From CAMBRF01 sp964404035 (GTDB taxonomy: Bacteria > Verrucomicrobiota > Kiritimatiellia > CAIKKV01 > CAITUY01), in the NCBI GenBank assembly GCA_964404035.1, contig CAYOIT010000035.1, positions 1 to 34,802 of the forward strand: a stretch of DNA of 34,802 nt, in the 5' to 3' direction. Below, piece by piece: positions 8,216 through 16,087 of the stretch (position 1 is the first letter of the stretch; every line of letters starts with the position of its first letter). A program made the translations under genes and the position numbers. The notes below the pieces were generated by a model. That model was not told where the DNA came from, ran no database searches, and saw only the letters and a program-made list of their open reading frames with translations.

Positions 8216-8419
8216 ATGAACAAGGCGAGTACCGGGCATTCGAGTAAGATCCGGGTTAGGGAGGGTTTCCCTGCCTTGCGCAGAAGCCACTGCGCGCAAG
8301 CCTCCTTCGCAGTGGAATTGAAACGGTTGCGCGCTATGTCCATTGAGGAGCGGGTTCTTGAAGCCCTTGGCCTGCACAACCGTTTCTCCTGGATTGATCC
8401 TATTCCGAAGGATCGGTGA
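8216..8419 (+). CDS. Small hypothetical protein, possibly the first gene of a decayed nucleotidyltransferase module
   Basis: This open frame of 67 codons ends in ELKRLRAMSIEERVLEALGLHNRFSW. That pattern resembles short proteins encoded immediately ahead of AbiEii/DUF6036-type nucleotidyltransferase genes in PVC-group genomes; this is my recollection, not a search result. The start is uncertain: ATG 8216 has no clear ribosome-binding site, and ATG 8336 would leave only the conserved C-terminal part. The following nucleotidyltransferase is clearly truncated, so the whole pair may be decaying. Two mutually exclusive hairpins (8275-8315) lie inside the frame. Confidence 0.4.
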   Translation: MNKASTGHSSKIRVREGFPALRRSHCAQASFAVELKRLRAMSIEERVLEALGLHNRFSWIDPIPKDR

Positions 8420-8426
8420 TCCATGC

Positions 8427-8678
8427 AGAATTGAAGATGCACTACGCACCGCAACGGCAACGCTACGCCCGGGCAGCCGACTAAAACTCGTGCCATTACC
8501 CCAGCTTGTGGCGCTGAAGCTCTATGCGGGCGGGCTCAAGTCCGAAGCCGATGTCTTGGAATTGCTGGCACGTAATCCCGAGGCAGACCTCGATGAGATG
8601 CGAAAGGTCTGCAAACGTTACCAGGTCGGCGGCTTGGATGCCATCCTGCGGGAACTCAAGATTCAGTCGGGCCTCTGA
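8427..8678 (+). pseudogene. C-terminal remnant of a DUF6036/AbiEii-type nucleotidyltransferase
   Basis: This frame reads RLKLVPLPQLVALKLYAGG, then KSEADVLELLARNPEADLDE, then VCKRYQVGGLDAILREL. That is the C-terminal half of nucleotidyltransferase-like proteins of the DUF6036/AbiEii group, in which the L-x-ALKL-x-AG segment is conserved. The N-terminal nucleotidyltransferase core (the GS...D-x-D part, about 90 residues) is missing. The sequence just upstream belongs to a different frame that ends at 8419, so a deletion has probably removed the 5' half. A frame to 8343 is open but has no ribosome-binding site and no similarity. It lies between a lipoprotein gene and an intact toxin-antitoxin pair, in a zone of repeated module turnover. 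Confidence 0.6.
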
Positions 8679-8713
8679 GCGATGCTCAGGTTTGGCATCA
8701 ACCGAGGAATTCA

Positions 8714-8741
8714 TTGCCAGCCAATCCGACTATGGTATTAT
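8714..8741 (+). promoter_or_regulatory. Promoter of the phd-vapC pair
   Basis: TTGCCA (8714-8719), a 16-nt spacer and TATTAT (8736-8741) form a reasonable sigma-70 promoter about 28 nt upstream of the GTG start. Here a normal ribosome-binding site (GAGGAG, 8756-8761) is present. Confidence 0.5.
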
Positions 8742-8751
8742 GTCCATAGTC
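8728..8751. promoter_or_regulatory. Operator-like inverted repeat upstream of phd
   Basis: GACTATGG (8728-8735) and CCATAGTC (8744-8751) are perfect reverse complements around an 8-nt spacer that holds the -10 box. Antitoxins of the Phd/YefM family bind such repeats to repress their own operon, so this is the likely operator. Confidence 0.55.
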
Positions 8752-8768
8752 ATTTGAGGAGATAAACC

Positions 8769-8996
8769 GTGGAAATTGCCGCTGGAGAATTCAAGACCCA
8801 TTGCCTGGGCCTGATGGAGAAGATCCGCCTGCATCACCAGACGGTCATCATCACCAAGCGCGGGAAGCCCATCGCGAAACTCATGCCTTTCGAGGATGAA
8901 GGGGCCAAACCCATCTTCGGTTTCCTGAAGGGCCATGCCTCGATCGTGGGCGACATTGTCGCGCCCACCGGAGAAAGCTGGAATGCCGATGCCTGA
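8769..8996 (+). CDS. Phd/YefM-family antitoxin
   Basis: This 75-residue protein starts with GTG 7 nt after GAGGAG. The sequence MEIAAGEFKTHCLGLMEKI followed by VIITKRGKPIAKLMPF is the Phd/YefM DNA-binding fold, in which the beta-hairpin KRGKPIA is the best conserved part. The C-terminal tail from about residue 53 would neutralise the toxin. It overlaps the downstream PIN toxin gene and sits behind a promoter overlapped by an inverted repeat, both usual for an autoregulated type II system. The protein looks complete. Confidence 0.88.
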   Translation: MEIAAGEFKTHCLGLMEKIRLHHQTVIITKRGKPIAKLMPFEDEGAKPIFGFLKGHASIVGDIVAPTGESWNADA

Positions 8997-9432
8997 CTCC
9001 GATGACCTCCTGATTCTGGACACGCACGTCTGGATCTGGCTAATGGAAGGGTCGAACCTATTGGCCGAGCCTGTACGGTGCCGGATTGAGCAGGCCGTTC
9101 GGGGCGAGGCGTTGCGGGTCTGCGCCATTTCGGTCTGGGAAGTGGCGATGCTGGAAGCAAAGGGGCGCATCCTTTTCGACGAGGATTGCGGCGAATGGGT
9201 CAGGTGCGCGTTGGCCGCCCCGGGTCTTTCGTTGTTTCCGTTGACACCGGAAATTGCCATCGCCAGCACGCGCTTGCCGGGATCGTTGCACGGCGACCCA
9301 GCCGACCGCCTCATCGTGGCCACCGCGCGCTGCTGCGGCGCCACGTTAATCACCGCGGACGGCGCCATCCTGGCGTATGGCAAGGCCGGCCACGTTCGCA
9401 TCCTGGCAGCCTCCATGTCGTCCGGCTTGTGA
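8989..9432 (+). CDS. VapC-like PIN-domain toxin paired with the Phd antitoxin
   Basis: This 147-residue PIN protein has all expected acidic residues: Asp11 in LILDTHVW, Glu51 in SVWEVAML, Asp103/Asp106 in DPADRLI and Asp124 in TADGAIL. The HVW...SVWE...DPADR pattern is that of the PIN subgroup that pairs with Phd-type antitoxins. It is predicted to be an Mg-dependent ribonuclease. ATG 8989 overlaps the antitoxin gene by 8 nt; ATG 8983 is an alternative. The frame is open upstream to 8935, but the start near 8989 fits the family best. The pair looks complete and active. Confidence 0.88.
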   Translation: MPDSDDLLILDTHVWIWLMEGSNLLAEPVRCRIEQAVRGEALRVCAISVWEVAMLEAKGRILFDEDCGEWVRCALAAPGLSLFPLTPEIAIASTRLPGSLHGDPADRLIVATARCCGATLITADGAILAYGKAGHVRILAASMSSGL

Positions 9433-9474
9433 AGGCGACCAGAATGTGAATTTACCCCATGAAGGCCAATTCTC

Positions 9475-9504
9475 TTGACGCAGACTTAGCTAGTAGGTCA
9501 TTAT
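9475..9504 (+). promoter_or_regulatory. Promoter of the LamG/DUF6067-like gene
   Basis: TTGACG (9475-9480), an 18-nt spacer and CATTAT (9499-9504) lie about 32 nt before ATG 9537, which itself has a GGAGAG ribosome-binding site. Sequence match only. Confidence 0.45.
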
Positions 9505-9536
9505 TTCAGGTGCGATTCAGTGTCGTGGAGAGATTA

Positions 9537-12500
9537 ATGCGACCCATAGAACGTTTGGCATTCCTGTGTGTGGTGGTGGGGACTATGCCCCTTGGCATGG
9601 CTGTCGCCAAGCCCCTTTCCGGCTACACCTACGGTGAGATGTGGTGGGATGAGTATCCATCGGACAAGGGGACGGACTTGCTGCTGCACTTCGGCCCGCC
9701 CACGGTAACCGCGCAAGCCACGCTGGGTGCTGCCGTCAAGGCGAAGAAGGCTGACGAAACCCTGGTCGAAGACGTGGTGGCGCAGGCAGGTAAAGCCCTC
9801 CCCCGCGAAGATCTGGAGTTGGCGACGGTAGACACGCTGGGGACGCTCCCGCCCGTGGATGAGACCCGGTTGGCGGCTGGGATGGCGGCCGACTACGGCG
9901 ACCGACGGCGGATACTGGAGTTGGGAGAGGGCTGCCGGATCGTACCCGAGGGGCGCTTCGGCGCGGGGCTGAGCACCGACGGTGCGGGAGCGCTGGCCGT
10001 CAGGATAGGGCCTCCGCAGTCGGCCGAATGCTGGTTTCGTGCAGACAAGTTGCCGGACCGCGAGGCCTGCCTGCTTTCCCTGGGCGGGGACGAAGCCCGG
10101 CTCCTGCTGAGGCCGGACGGTCACCTGGAACTGCGGCTGAAGAAACCCCACGGAAATCCCAACCGCGAAAAACTGTCACCGGAGGCGATCAAGACTGTTG
10201 AGGCGCGTGAGGCCGGGATCGTGGCGCCGGATGCGGTGGTGCTCGGCATCTGGACTCACGTGGCGGCGGTGAGCGTCCCGCATCCCGCACCAGGGAACAC
10301 GGGCTCCTGGGAGGCCGCGTTACGCATTAACGGCACACAGGTCGCCAGTTACATGAGCGAAGGAGGGAACCAGTATGAGCCGCTCGGGTTGCGCAATGCG
10401 CCGTTTGTCATCGGTAACAGCACGGCCGGCGGGGCGGGGTTCAAAGGCCTGCTGGACGAAGTGCGTGTCTCAACCGTGGATCGCAGTTTCTACGAACGGC
10501 CGGCATTGCCCTGGCGCGATGCAGCAGGATCACGGCCCCTGCAGTTCGACCGCCCTTGGTTTCGTTCCGATAGCACCGCGGTTCATGCTTCGTTCGACAA
10601 AGGCCTTTCGTGCGACCGGCCGGCCGCTAACATTGTTTTGGACCTGAAGGGGCAACCGCTGGCAGGATTGCTGGTGGACGGAATCCGCGGCAAAGCCTGC
10701 ATCATGGATCCCGAGATCGGTTTCGCCCGTGTGCCCCTTACCGGCATGACCTGCAAGGAGGGCGCGCTGGAGTTCTGGCTGCGGCCGGTAAACTGGGATG
10801 ACTGTACGGGATATTGGCAACACTCGCCGCCCCTTAGGAAGGACCTGAGCGTCGCGCGACTGATGACGGCCGATGGCAAGCCGGCGTTCAGTGTGACGCT
10901 GCCGCGCGCCTACAATCTGGAACGTCAGCGTGTGCCGATCGATCCGGGGCACTGGTCGCACGTGATGCTGGTGTGGGATGAGGGGGGGTGGGCCGCCTTT
11001 GTTGACGGCAAGGTTCTGACCGGGGCGCGGCGCGAAAAAGGCACAGATCTGGCCAAGGGTCTGGCCTACGTGGAACTGGGCGTTTCGGACGAGGTCGCCG
11101 TCATTCGCGGGCAGCGGCCGCGCATCGAGGTCGATGAGGTCGTCGGTTACCGGGCGCATCTCAGGGCCGATGAGGTCGAACAGGCCCGGCAGCGCTGGAT
11201 AGGTGTACTGAAGCCGATCCCGCTATTCGATGCCCGCTTTGAGTACAAATGGTCGATTCACAAACTGGACTTCACACTGGTCCCACTTCTGCCGGAAGGG
11301 CAGACGGCGGGCTCATTGTCGGTGGCGCTTCACGAGGCCGCGAGCGGGAAACTGGTGGTGGGACCTGTCGAGATGGCGAGTCTGACCGACCAGAAGTTCC
11401 ATGCGGTCCTGAGCGAGGGACGTGACCTGCCGTATGGGAGCTACCAGTTCCAGTTCCAGATCCGCGACACGGCAGGCAAGACGGTGGTAGAGGGTACACG
11501 AGACTGGGACCATAAGGAGGAGCCGTGGCGGTTCTGCAAGGCGGGCATTCTGGACAAGGTTCCAGCGCCGTGGACTCCCATTCTCGTTGAGGCTGTTTCT
11601 GAGGTGGACCGGGCCGTCCCTGCACGGTCTGACGCCGCTGGGACAGCGGCGTCCACCAAGAGGGAGAAGGGGCCGCATCACCTGCTCAGCACCCGCATGA
11701 CGGCCTATACGCTGGGAACAGACGGTCTTCCCAAAGGAATCATGGCTGATGGGGAGGAGATCCTAGCGGCGCCATTCGGGTTCCTTGAGGCCGGCAAACC
11801 CATGCCGGGCCGGATTGTGACACCGGTAACGGGACCCGAGACGGAGAAGACTTGGTCGGCTGAATTCACGGGGGACTCCTGCGACATCCTCATGCAGTGC
11901 CGCCTCGAATATGACGGGATGATCCGCTATGAGCTGGGCCTCAAGCCCAAGGGGCGGGTGGCCCCCATCGCCTTCGTCATGCCGGTCAAGCGCGAGCATG
12001 CGACCCGCTGGCTGGCCTATCCGATGGGTGAACGCGGGCCGCGCACCGGCGTGGTGGATGACCGCAAAGGGTTGGTCCTGACGTCGCGTGCCGACCCGGC
12101 GCCCTATGCGGTCTGGCGGCAGTTCGTGGAGGCACAGAAGAAGGACAAGGCACTGACCTGGGAGCAGTACTGGCAGCCGGTGCGTGACCGTACCGCCGCC
12201 TATGGGTTCTACGGGCACGTCGATCTCAACGACATGAACCGTGGCCTGTGGTGGTTCTGTGACAATGCCGCCGGCTGGGTGCAGTCGAAAACCAACGGAG
12301 CCGTGGAGATCGTGCGGACAGGTGACGCGGTATCGCTTGTGCTGAACCTGGTGGCCGAAGCCGGCGACTGGTCTTTCGCCAAACCGATCGTCTTCGGCAT
12401 ACTGCCGCACCCGGCCCGCCCGATGCCCGACAAATACCGGCTGTTCCAGCGTGTGCCACCAGAGGTTGACCCGGTGGCGTGCGATGTGTTCGATGCGTTC

Positions 12501-13808
12501 TATCCGTGGCCGATGGATCCACGTTCGCACTCCATGAAACTCTATCCCGCGCCGGACCCGAAGCGTCCCGCCGACGGGCCGAGTTGGGACTATGCCGAGC
12601 GCTGTGTACCGATCATGAAGGCCTGCAAAGCGAGGGGGACGCGCACGATGTACCTTTCCAAGGCTTACTTCAGTTGCCGTGCCGGCGCCTACGACAACTG
12701 GGAGTGGCGCAGCGGCGAGGGATCGACTGTTTCGCTGACGCCTTCCTTTGTCAACTATCTCTGCTGGGAGATGGACGAGTGGATCAAGCGCGGGATCTGG
12801 GACGGGATCTATCTCGACGAATGCTATGAGCACCCCGCGCGCAATCTGGAAGCCGGATTCTCGGTGCGGTTGCCGGACGGCACCGAGCAGCCCGGCGTCT
12901 CCAACTTCCAGTTCCGGGAGTTAATGAAACGGTGGCGGAACCTGTTCACGGCTTACGGGCGGGAGCCGTTGCTGCTGTCGCATCTTACGTACTCATGGCA
13001 GTATCAGGGCGTCGTGTTTTGCGATGCGTATCTGGATGGCGAAAACCGGCCGATTGTCAGCCTGAACAGCGCCGACTGGGTCGACAGCACCTCCAAGCCG
13101 CAGTTCGAGGTCATCCAGAATGGGCGGTTGTGGGGAGTGGCGTCGTTCTATATGCCGTTCATCGCCGAAGGCGGATTCGACAACAAGGACAAGAGCCAGT
13201 TCCCAGTGTGGCAGTGGCGCATGGCGCGGCAGGTGCAAAGCCAGTTTGCGCACTACGAGACGGCGACGGTCTATGAAGGGCAGGGCAGCCGGGTCTACAA
13301 GGCCTACTGGGCGTCTGTATTGAACTGGGGGAGCGGCGATCCCAGGAAGGCGACCTTTCATCCGTACTGGGATAACGCCAAGTTCGTGCAGGTGGCGGAT
13401 CAGGGCGGCGACGTGCTGGTGTCGTTCTACCGTCAGCCGGGCAAGGTGCTGCTCATCGCCAGCAATCGGGCCAAGGAGCAACGAACGTTACATATCACCC
13501 TTGACGCGGGCACCCTTGGCTTGCCGTCCGGATTCAAGGTGCGCGATGTCGACGGGACCCTCAAGCCACCGACGGGAAGCGATTTCGTGCCCGGCGCGGA
13601 CAAGGCCGCGGCTGCCAGTGCTCTGGACGATTCCATCGGCACCGGACTCAACGACAAGCAACTCGCTCTGCAAGACGTCGACACACTACTGACCTCGCCA
13701 ACCCAAAAACAGGCTGCCGAGGAGCAGGCGCTGGCTCCTCGCGTGGAGGCCGGCGTATTGGTGTTGCCGGTCCGAGGGCGCGATTTCCGCCAAGTGGAGC
13801 TGGAGTGA
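9537..13808 (+). CDS. Secreted LamG-domain glycoside-hydrolase-like protein (DUF6067 type)
   Basis: This is a 1423-residue protein. Residues 1-25 form a signal peptide (hydrophobic core FLCVVVGTMPLGMAVA). Two LamG/concanavalin-like modules follow at about 160-325 (SAECWFRAD through LLDEVRVS) and 410-555 (GALEFWLRP through VDEVVGYR). From about 663 the sequence WRFCKAGILDKVPAPWTPI begins a DUF6067-type region. It continues to a barrel segment, GIWDGIYLDECYEHP, with Asp1094 and Glu1095 as candidate catalytic acids. It is probably an exported polysaccharide-degrading enzyme; the substrate is unknown. The start at 9537 was preferred to 9459 because it has a GGAGAG site and begins the signal peptide. 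A palindromic repeat is read in frame near residues 689-707. Confidence 0.75.
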   Translation: MRPIERLAFLCVVVGTMPLGMAVAKPLSGYTYGEMWWDEYPSDKGTDLLLHFGPPTVTAQATLGAAVKAKKADETLVEDVVAQAGKALPREDLELATVDTLGTLPPVDETRLAAGMAADYGDRRRILELGEGCRIVPEGRFGAGLSTDGAGALAVRIGPPQSAECWFRADKLPDREACLLSLGGDEARLLLRPDGHLELRLKKPHGNPNREKLSPEAIKTVEAREAGIVAPDAVVLGIWTHVAAVSVPHPAPGNTGSWEAALRINGTQVASYMSEGGNQYEPLGLRNAPFVIGNSTAGGAGFKGLLDEVRVSTVDRSFYERPALPWRDAAGSRPLQFDRPWFRSDSTAVHASFDKGLSCDRPAANIVLDLKGQPLAGLLVDGIRGKACIMDPEIGFARVPLTGMTCKEGALEFWLRPVNWDDCTGYWQHSPPLRKDLSVARLMTADGKPAFSVTLPRAYNLERQRVPIDPGHWSHVMLVWDEGGWAAFVDGKVLTGARREKGTDLAKGLAYVELGVSDEVAVIRGQRPRIEVDEVVGYRAHLRADEVEQARQRWIGVLKPIPLFDARFEYKWSIHKLDFTLVPLLPEGQTAGSLSVALHEAASGKLVVGPVEMASLTDQKFHAVLSEGRDLPYGSYQFQFQIRDTAGKTVVEGTRDWDHKEEPWRFCKAGILDKVPAPWTPILVEAVSEVDRAVPARSDAAGTAASTKREKGPHHLLSTRMTAYTLGTDGLPKGIMADGEEILAAPFGFLEAGKPMPGRIVTPVTGPETEKTWSAEFTGDSCDILMQCRLEYDGMIRYELGLKPKGRVAPIAFVMPVKREHATRWLAYPMGERGPRTGVVDDRKGLVLTSRADPAPYAVWRQFVEAQKKDKALTWEQYWQPVRDRTAAYGFYGHVDLNDMNRGLWWFCDNAAGWVQSKTNGAVEIVRTGDAVSLVLNLVAEAGDWSFAKPIVFGILPHPARPMPDKYRLFQRVPPEVDPVACDVFDAFYPWPMDPRSHSMKLYPAPDPKRPADGPSWDYAERCVPIMKACKARGTRTMYLSKAYFSCRAGAYDNWEWRSGEGSTVSLTPSFVNYLCWEMDEWIKRGIWDGIYLDECYEHPARNLEAGFSVRLPDGTEQPGVSNFQFRELMKRWRNLFTAYGREPLLLSHLTYSWQYQGVVFCDAYLDGENRPIVSLNSADWVDSTSKPQFEVIQNGRLWGVASFYMPFIAEGGFDNKDKSQFPVWQWRMARQVQSQFAHYETATVYEGQGSRVYKAYWASVLNWGSGDPRKATFHPYWDNAKFVQVADQGGDVLVSFYRQPGKVLLIASNRAKEQRTLHITLDAGTLGLPSGFKVRDVDGTLKPPTGSDFVPGADKAAAASALDDSIGTGLNDKQLALQDVDTLLTSPTQKQAAEEQALAPRVEAGVLVLPVRGRDFRQVELE
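11603..11657. repeat. Palindromic repeat read in frame within the LamG/DUF6067 gene
   Basis: The outer arms GGTGGAC (11603-11609) and GTCCACC (11651-11657) enclose a perfect hairpin GACGCCGCTG-gga-CAGCGGCGTC (11631-11653). It encodes EVDRAVPARSDAAGTAASTK-like sequence at the joint between the PWTPI motif and the next conserved block, where family members need no such linker. It looks like a dispersed repeat inserted in a tolerated position. Confidence 0.6.
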
Positions 13809-13889
13809 TAGAAGCCGCTGGTGGCTCAGAAGTCTTGGTTTCCGCAATCCGACCATAGAGATGGAAAAGGTCATAGCGGTGGGAGACGC

Positions 13890-14915
13890 CTAAACCTTTG
13901 GATGGATCCCCGAATACTGATACAGATCCAGAATCAGGTCGACGGCCCTTCGTCCTTCATGGCCATTGATGGCGAAGGGGTGGCCTTCCAAGACGCAGTC
14001 AGTGAAGGAGGCCAGGGCTCGCGTGTGGCTGTCGCCGTAGCAGGGCTTTCCGACGGCGGGCGCCGACGGCTCATCGAGGGACAGCGTGTGTTTCTCGTTT
14101 CCGATCTGGAGCGTGGCCCAGTCCTGCGGCGTGCCGTTGTTGATCTCGGCGGAGCCCGTTGTTCCATAGAGTTGCAATCGGGACTGCCAGTTGAGATGCG
14201 AGGCGCTGGTGGCGGCAAGGGTGCACTGGGCGCCGCTGGCAAAGGTCACGACGGCGCTCGCGGTATCCTCGACTTCGAGGAATTCACGCCCGCACAACGT
14301 GGCGCAGGAACCAGTCACCGAGGTCACCTTCCCGAGCATCCACAGCATCTGGTCGATGGTGTGAATGGCTTGATTGATGAGGACGCCTCCGCCTTCCTGA
14401 GCCCAGGTGCCCCGCCAGTCGGCGCTCTTGTAGTAGGCCCGATCACGCAGGCACCTGAGTTGCGCGCTCCCTTGGAGCATGGGCCCGAACTGGCCTTCGT
14501 CAATCATGGCCTTGATCTGGATCGAAACGGGATCAAAACGGTGCTGGAAGCAGATTCCAAGCTGGGTGCCGGCCCGATCTGCCTCGGCGATCATGGCCTC
14601 CATGTCCGATTTTCTTGTCGCCATGGGTTTCTCGCACAGCACGTGTTTCCCGGCCCGGACGGCGGCGATGGCCATTTCGGCATGCAGGTAGTGGGGGGTG
14701 CAGACACAGACGGCGTCAATGTCCTCGCGGGTGACCAGCTCATGGTAATCCGTAAAACTGAGCGGTGCCCCGTACCGGGTGGCCATGGCTTCGGCGCGGG
14801 TACGATCAACATCACAGGTCGCGAGGAGTCTGGCGTTGGGAATCTGTGACAACGCGTGGGCGTGCACGGGGCCGATGACCCCGCAACCGATAATACCGTA
14901 ACGCAACTCATTCAT
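13890..14915 (-). CDS. Gfo/Idh/MocA-family NAD(P)-dependent oxidoreductase
   Basis: This 341-residue protein opens with a Rossmann motif, GIIGCGVIGPVHA. It carries the family's catalytic-lysine motif HVLCEKPMA (Glu95-Lys96-Pro97) and the segment GGGVLINQAIHTID with His185. These enzymes oxidise sugars, inositols or their derivatives; which one cannot be told from sequence. It is convergent with the LamG/DUF6067 gene, and the 81-bp gap shows no strong terminator. ATG 14915 has no Shine-Dalgarno sequence (CCGCGACCATT precedes it), and the promoter is only 11 nt upstream. It probably handles monomers released by the polysaccharide enzymes nearby. Confidence 0.85.
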   Translation of the reverse strand: MNELRYGIIGCGVIGPVHAHALSQIPNARLLATCDVDRTRAEAMATRYGAPLSFTDYHELVTREDIDAVCVCTPHYLHAEMAIAAVRAGKHVLCEKPMATRKSDMEAMIAEADRAGTQLGICFQHRFDPVSIQIKAMIDEGQFGPMLQGSAQLRCLRDRAYYKSADWRGTWAQEGGGVLINQAIHTIDQMLWMLGKVTSVTGSCATLCGREFLEVEDTASAVVTFASGAQCTLAATSASHLNWQSRLQLYGTTGSAEINNGTPQDWATLQIGNEKHTLSLDEPSAPAVGKPCYGDSHTRALASFTDCVLEGHPFAINGHEGRRAVDLILDLYQYSGIHPKV

Positions 14916-14926
14916 AATGGTCGCGG

Positions 14927-14955
14927 ATGATTACTCCCGTGCGAGGAGTTGTCAA
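14927..14955 (-). promoter_or_regulatory. Promoter of the first Gfo/Idh/MocA gene
   Basis: On the minus strand a perfect TTGACA (14950-14955), a 17-nt spacer and AATCAT (14927-14932, 4 of 6) end 11 nt before ATG 14915. This implies a leader of only a few bases. The -10 match is modest. Confidence 0.42.
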
Positions 14956-15085
14956 GAATACATCGGGCAGGACGAGCCGTGCCCGAGAGGTGGTTCGGCG
15001 ATGCTTTTTGCCCCGCCGTGCGGAAAGCATTGAAAATCGTGATAGGGAGGCTGTAGAGTGCAGTGTCCCAAAGGAAGCACGGAGT

Positions 15086-16087
15086 ATGGCCCCACGCAGG
15101 ATATTGATCGTGAAGCTCAGTTCGCTTGGCGATATGTTTCACGCCTTACCGGCGGTGCATTGCCTCAAGGTGGGCTTGGAGGCCGAAGTGGATTGGGTTA
15201 CCCAGCCGGAATATGTCGATCTGCTGCGGTGTTGCCCCGATGTATCCCACGTTATTCCGTTTCCACGACGGCAGTTGCTTTCGAAAGCCGGCGCTTTCGT
15301 GCGTGCGTTGCGTGCTCGCGATTATGACATGGTGATCGATCTTCAAGGTCTCTTGAAGAGCGCGATCGTCGCGACCTTGGCGAAGAGTTGTAGAGTGATC
15401 GGACCGTCCTTCTACCGCGAAAGATCTAACCTCTTCTACCATTCCGTCGCCGGCGCACGGAATAAGGATCGTCATGCCGTAGATGAAAATCTTGATGTCG
15501 CCAGGTTCCTTGGGCTTCCCGTGCTACCGGTGCAGTTTCCGGTTCGCTTTCCGGCGCCACCCTCTGATCTGAGCGGCGTCCGAGTGGCCATGGTGCCGGT
15601 TTCTCGTGGCGCCAGTAAGAACTGGCCGGTTTCGAACTTCATCGAGGTGGCTCGACGGCTTCGGGAGGAAGTGGGCGCCTCCCTCTATCTTTTCGGCTCG
15701 GGGGACGATGCGGAGGTCTGCGAAAAGATCCGTCTGGCACTGGAGGCCGGCCGGCCGGGCTCCCCGGTGCTGAATCTTGCGGGGAAAACCACTCTCGTCG
15801 AAATGGGCACGAGGCTTGCCGGGATGAACCTGGTGATCGCGAACGATTCCGGTCCCATCCATATGGCGGCCGCGTTGGAGGTGCCGGTCCTGGCGGTGTT
15901 TGGGCCGACCAATCCGAAGCGGACGGGGCCTTACGGTCGTCAACACCGGGTGGTCACAGCGGACGTTTTCTGTCGTCCCTGCTATCGGAGGCACTGCGCG
16001 CAGGACGTGCCCGAGTGCCTCGCCAAAGTCATGCCGGAGAGGGTTGTGAGGGAGGCTGTCGAAATGCTTGGGATGCGAAGCTCATGA
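15086..16087 (+). CDS. Glycosyltransferase family 9 (lipopolysaccharide heptosyltransferase-like)
   Basis: This 333-residue protein begins MAPRRILIVKLSSLGDMFHA, the characteristic start of GT9 heptosyltransferases. The donor-binding half carries SRGASKNWP and ANDSGPIHMAAALEVPVLAVFGPTNP, both hallmarks of the family. GT9 enzymes transfer ADP-heptose or related sugars to the inner core of lipopolysaccharide at the cytoplasmic face of the inner membrane. The frame is open to 14927, but 15086 begins the conserved motif and follows AAGGAAGCACGGAG. A C-terminal CRPCYRRHCAQDVPEC stretch resembles the cysteine-containing tail of several GT9 members. Its stop overlaps the start of the next lipoprotein gene (ATGA). 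Confidence 0.87.
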   Translation: MAPRRILIVKLSSLGDMFHALPAVHCLKVGLEAEVDWVTQPEYVDLLRCCPDVSHVIPFPRRQLLSKAGAFVRALRARDYDMVIDLQGLLKSAIVATLAKSCRVIGPSFYRERSNLFYHSVAGARNKDRHAVDENLDVARFLGLPVLPVQFPVRFPAPPSDLSGVRVAMVPVSRGASKNWPVSNFIEVARRLREEVGASLYLFGSGDDAEVCEKIRLALEAGRPGSPVLNLAGKTTLVEMGTRLAGMNLVIANDSGPIHMAAALEVPVLAVFGPTNPKRTGPYGRQHRVVTADVFCRPCYRRHCAQDVPECLAKVMPERVVREAVEMLGMRSS

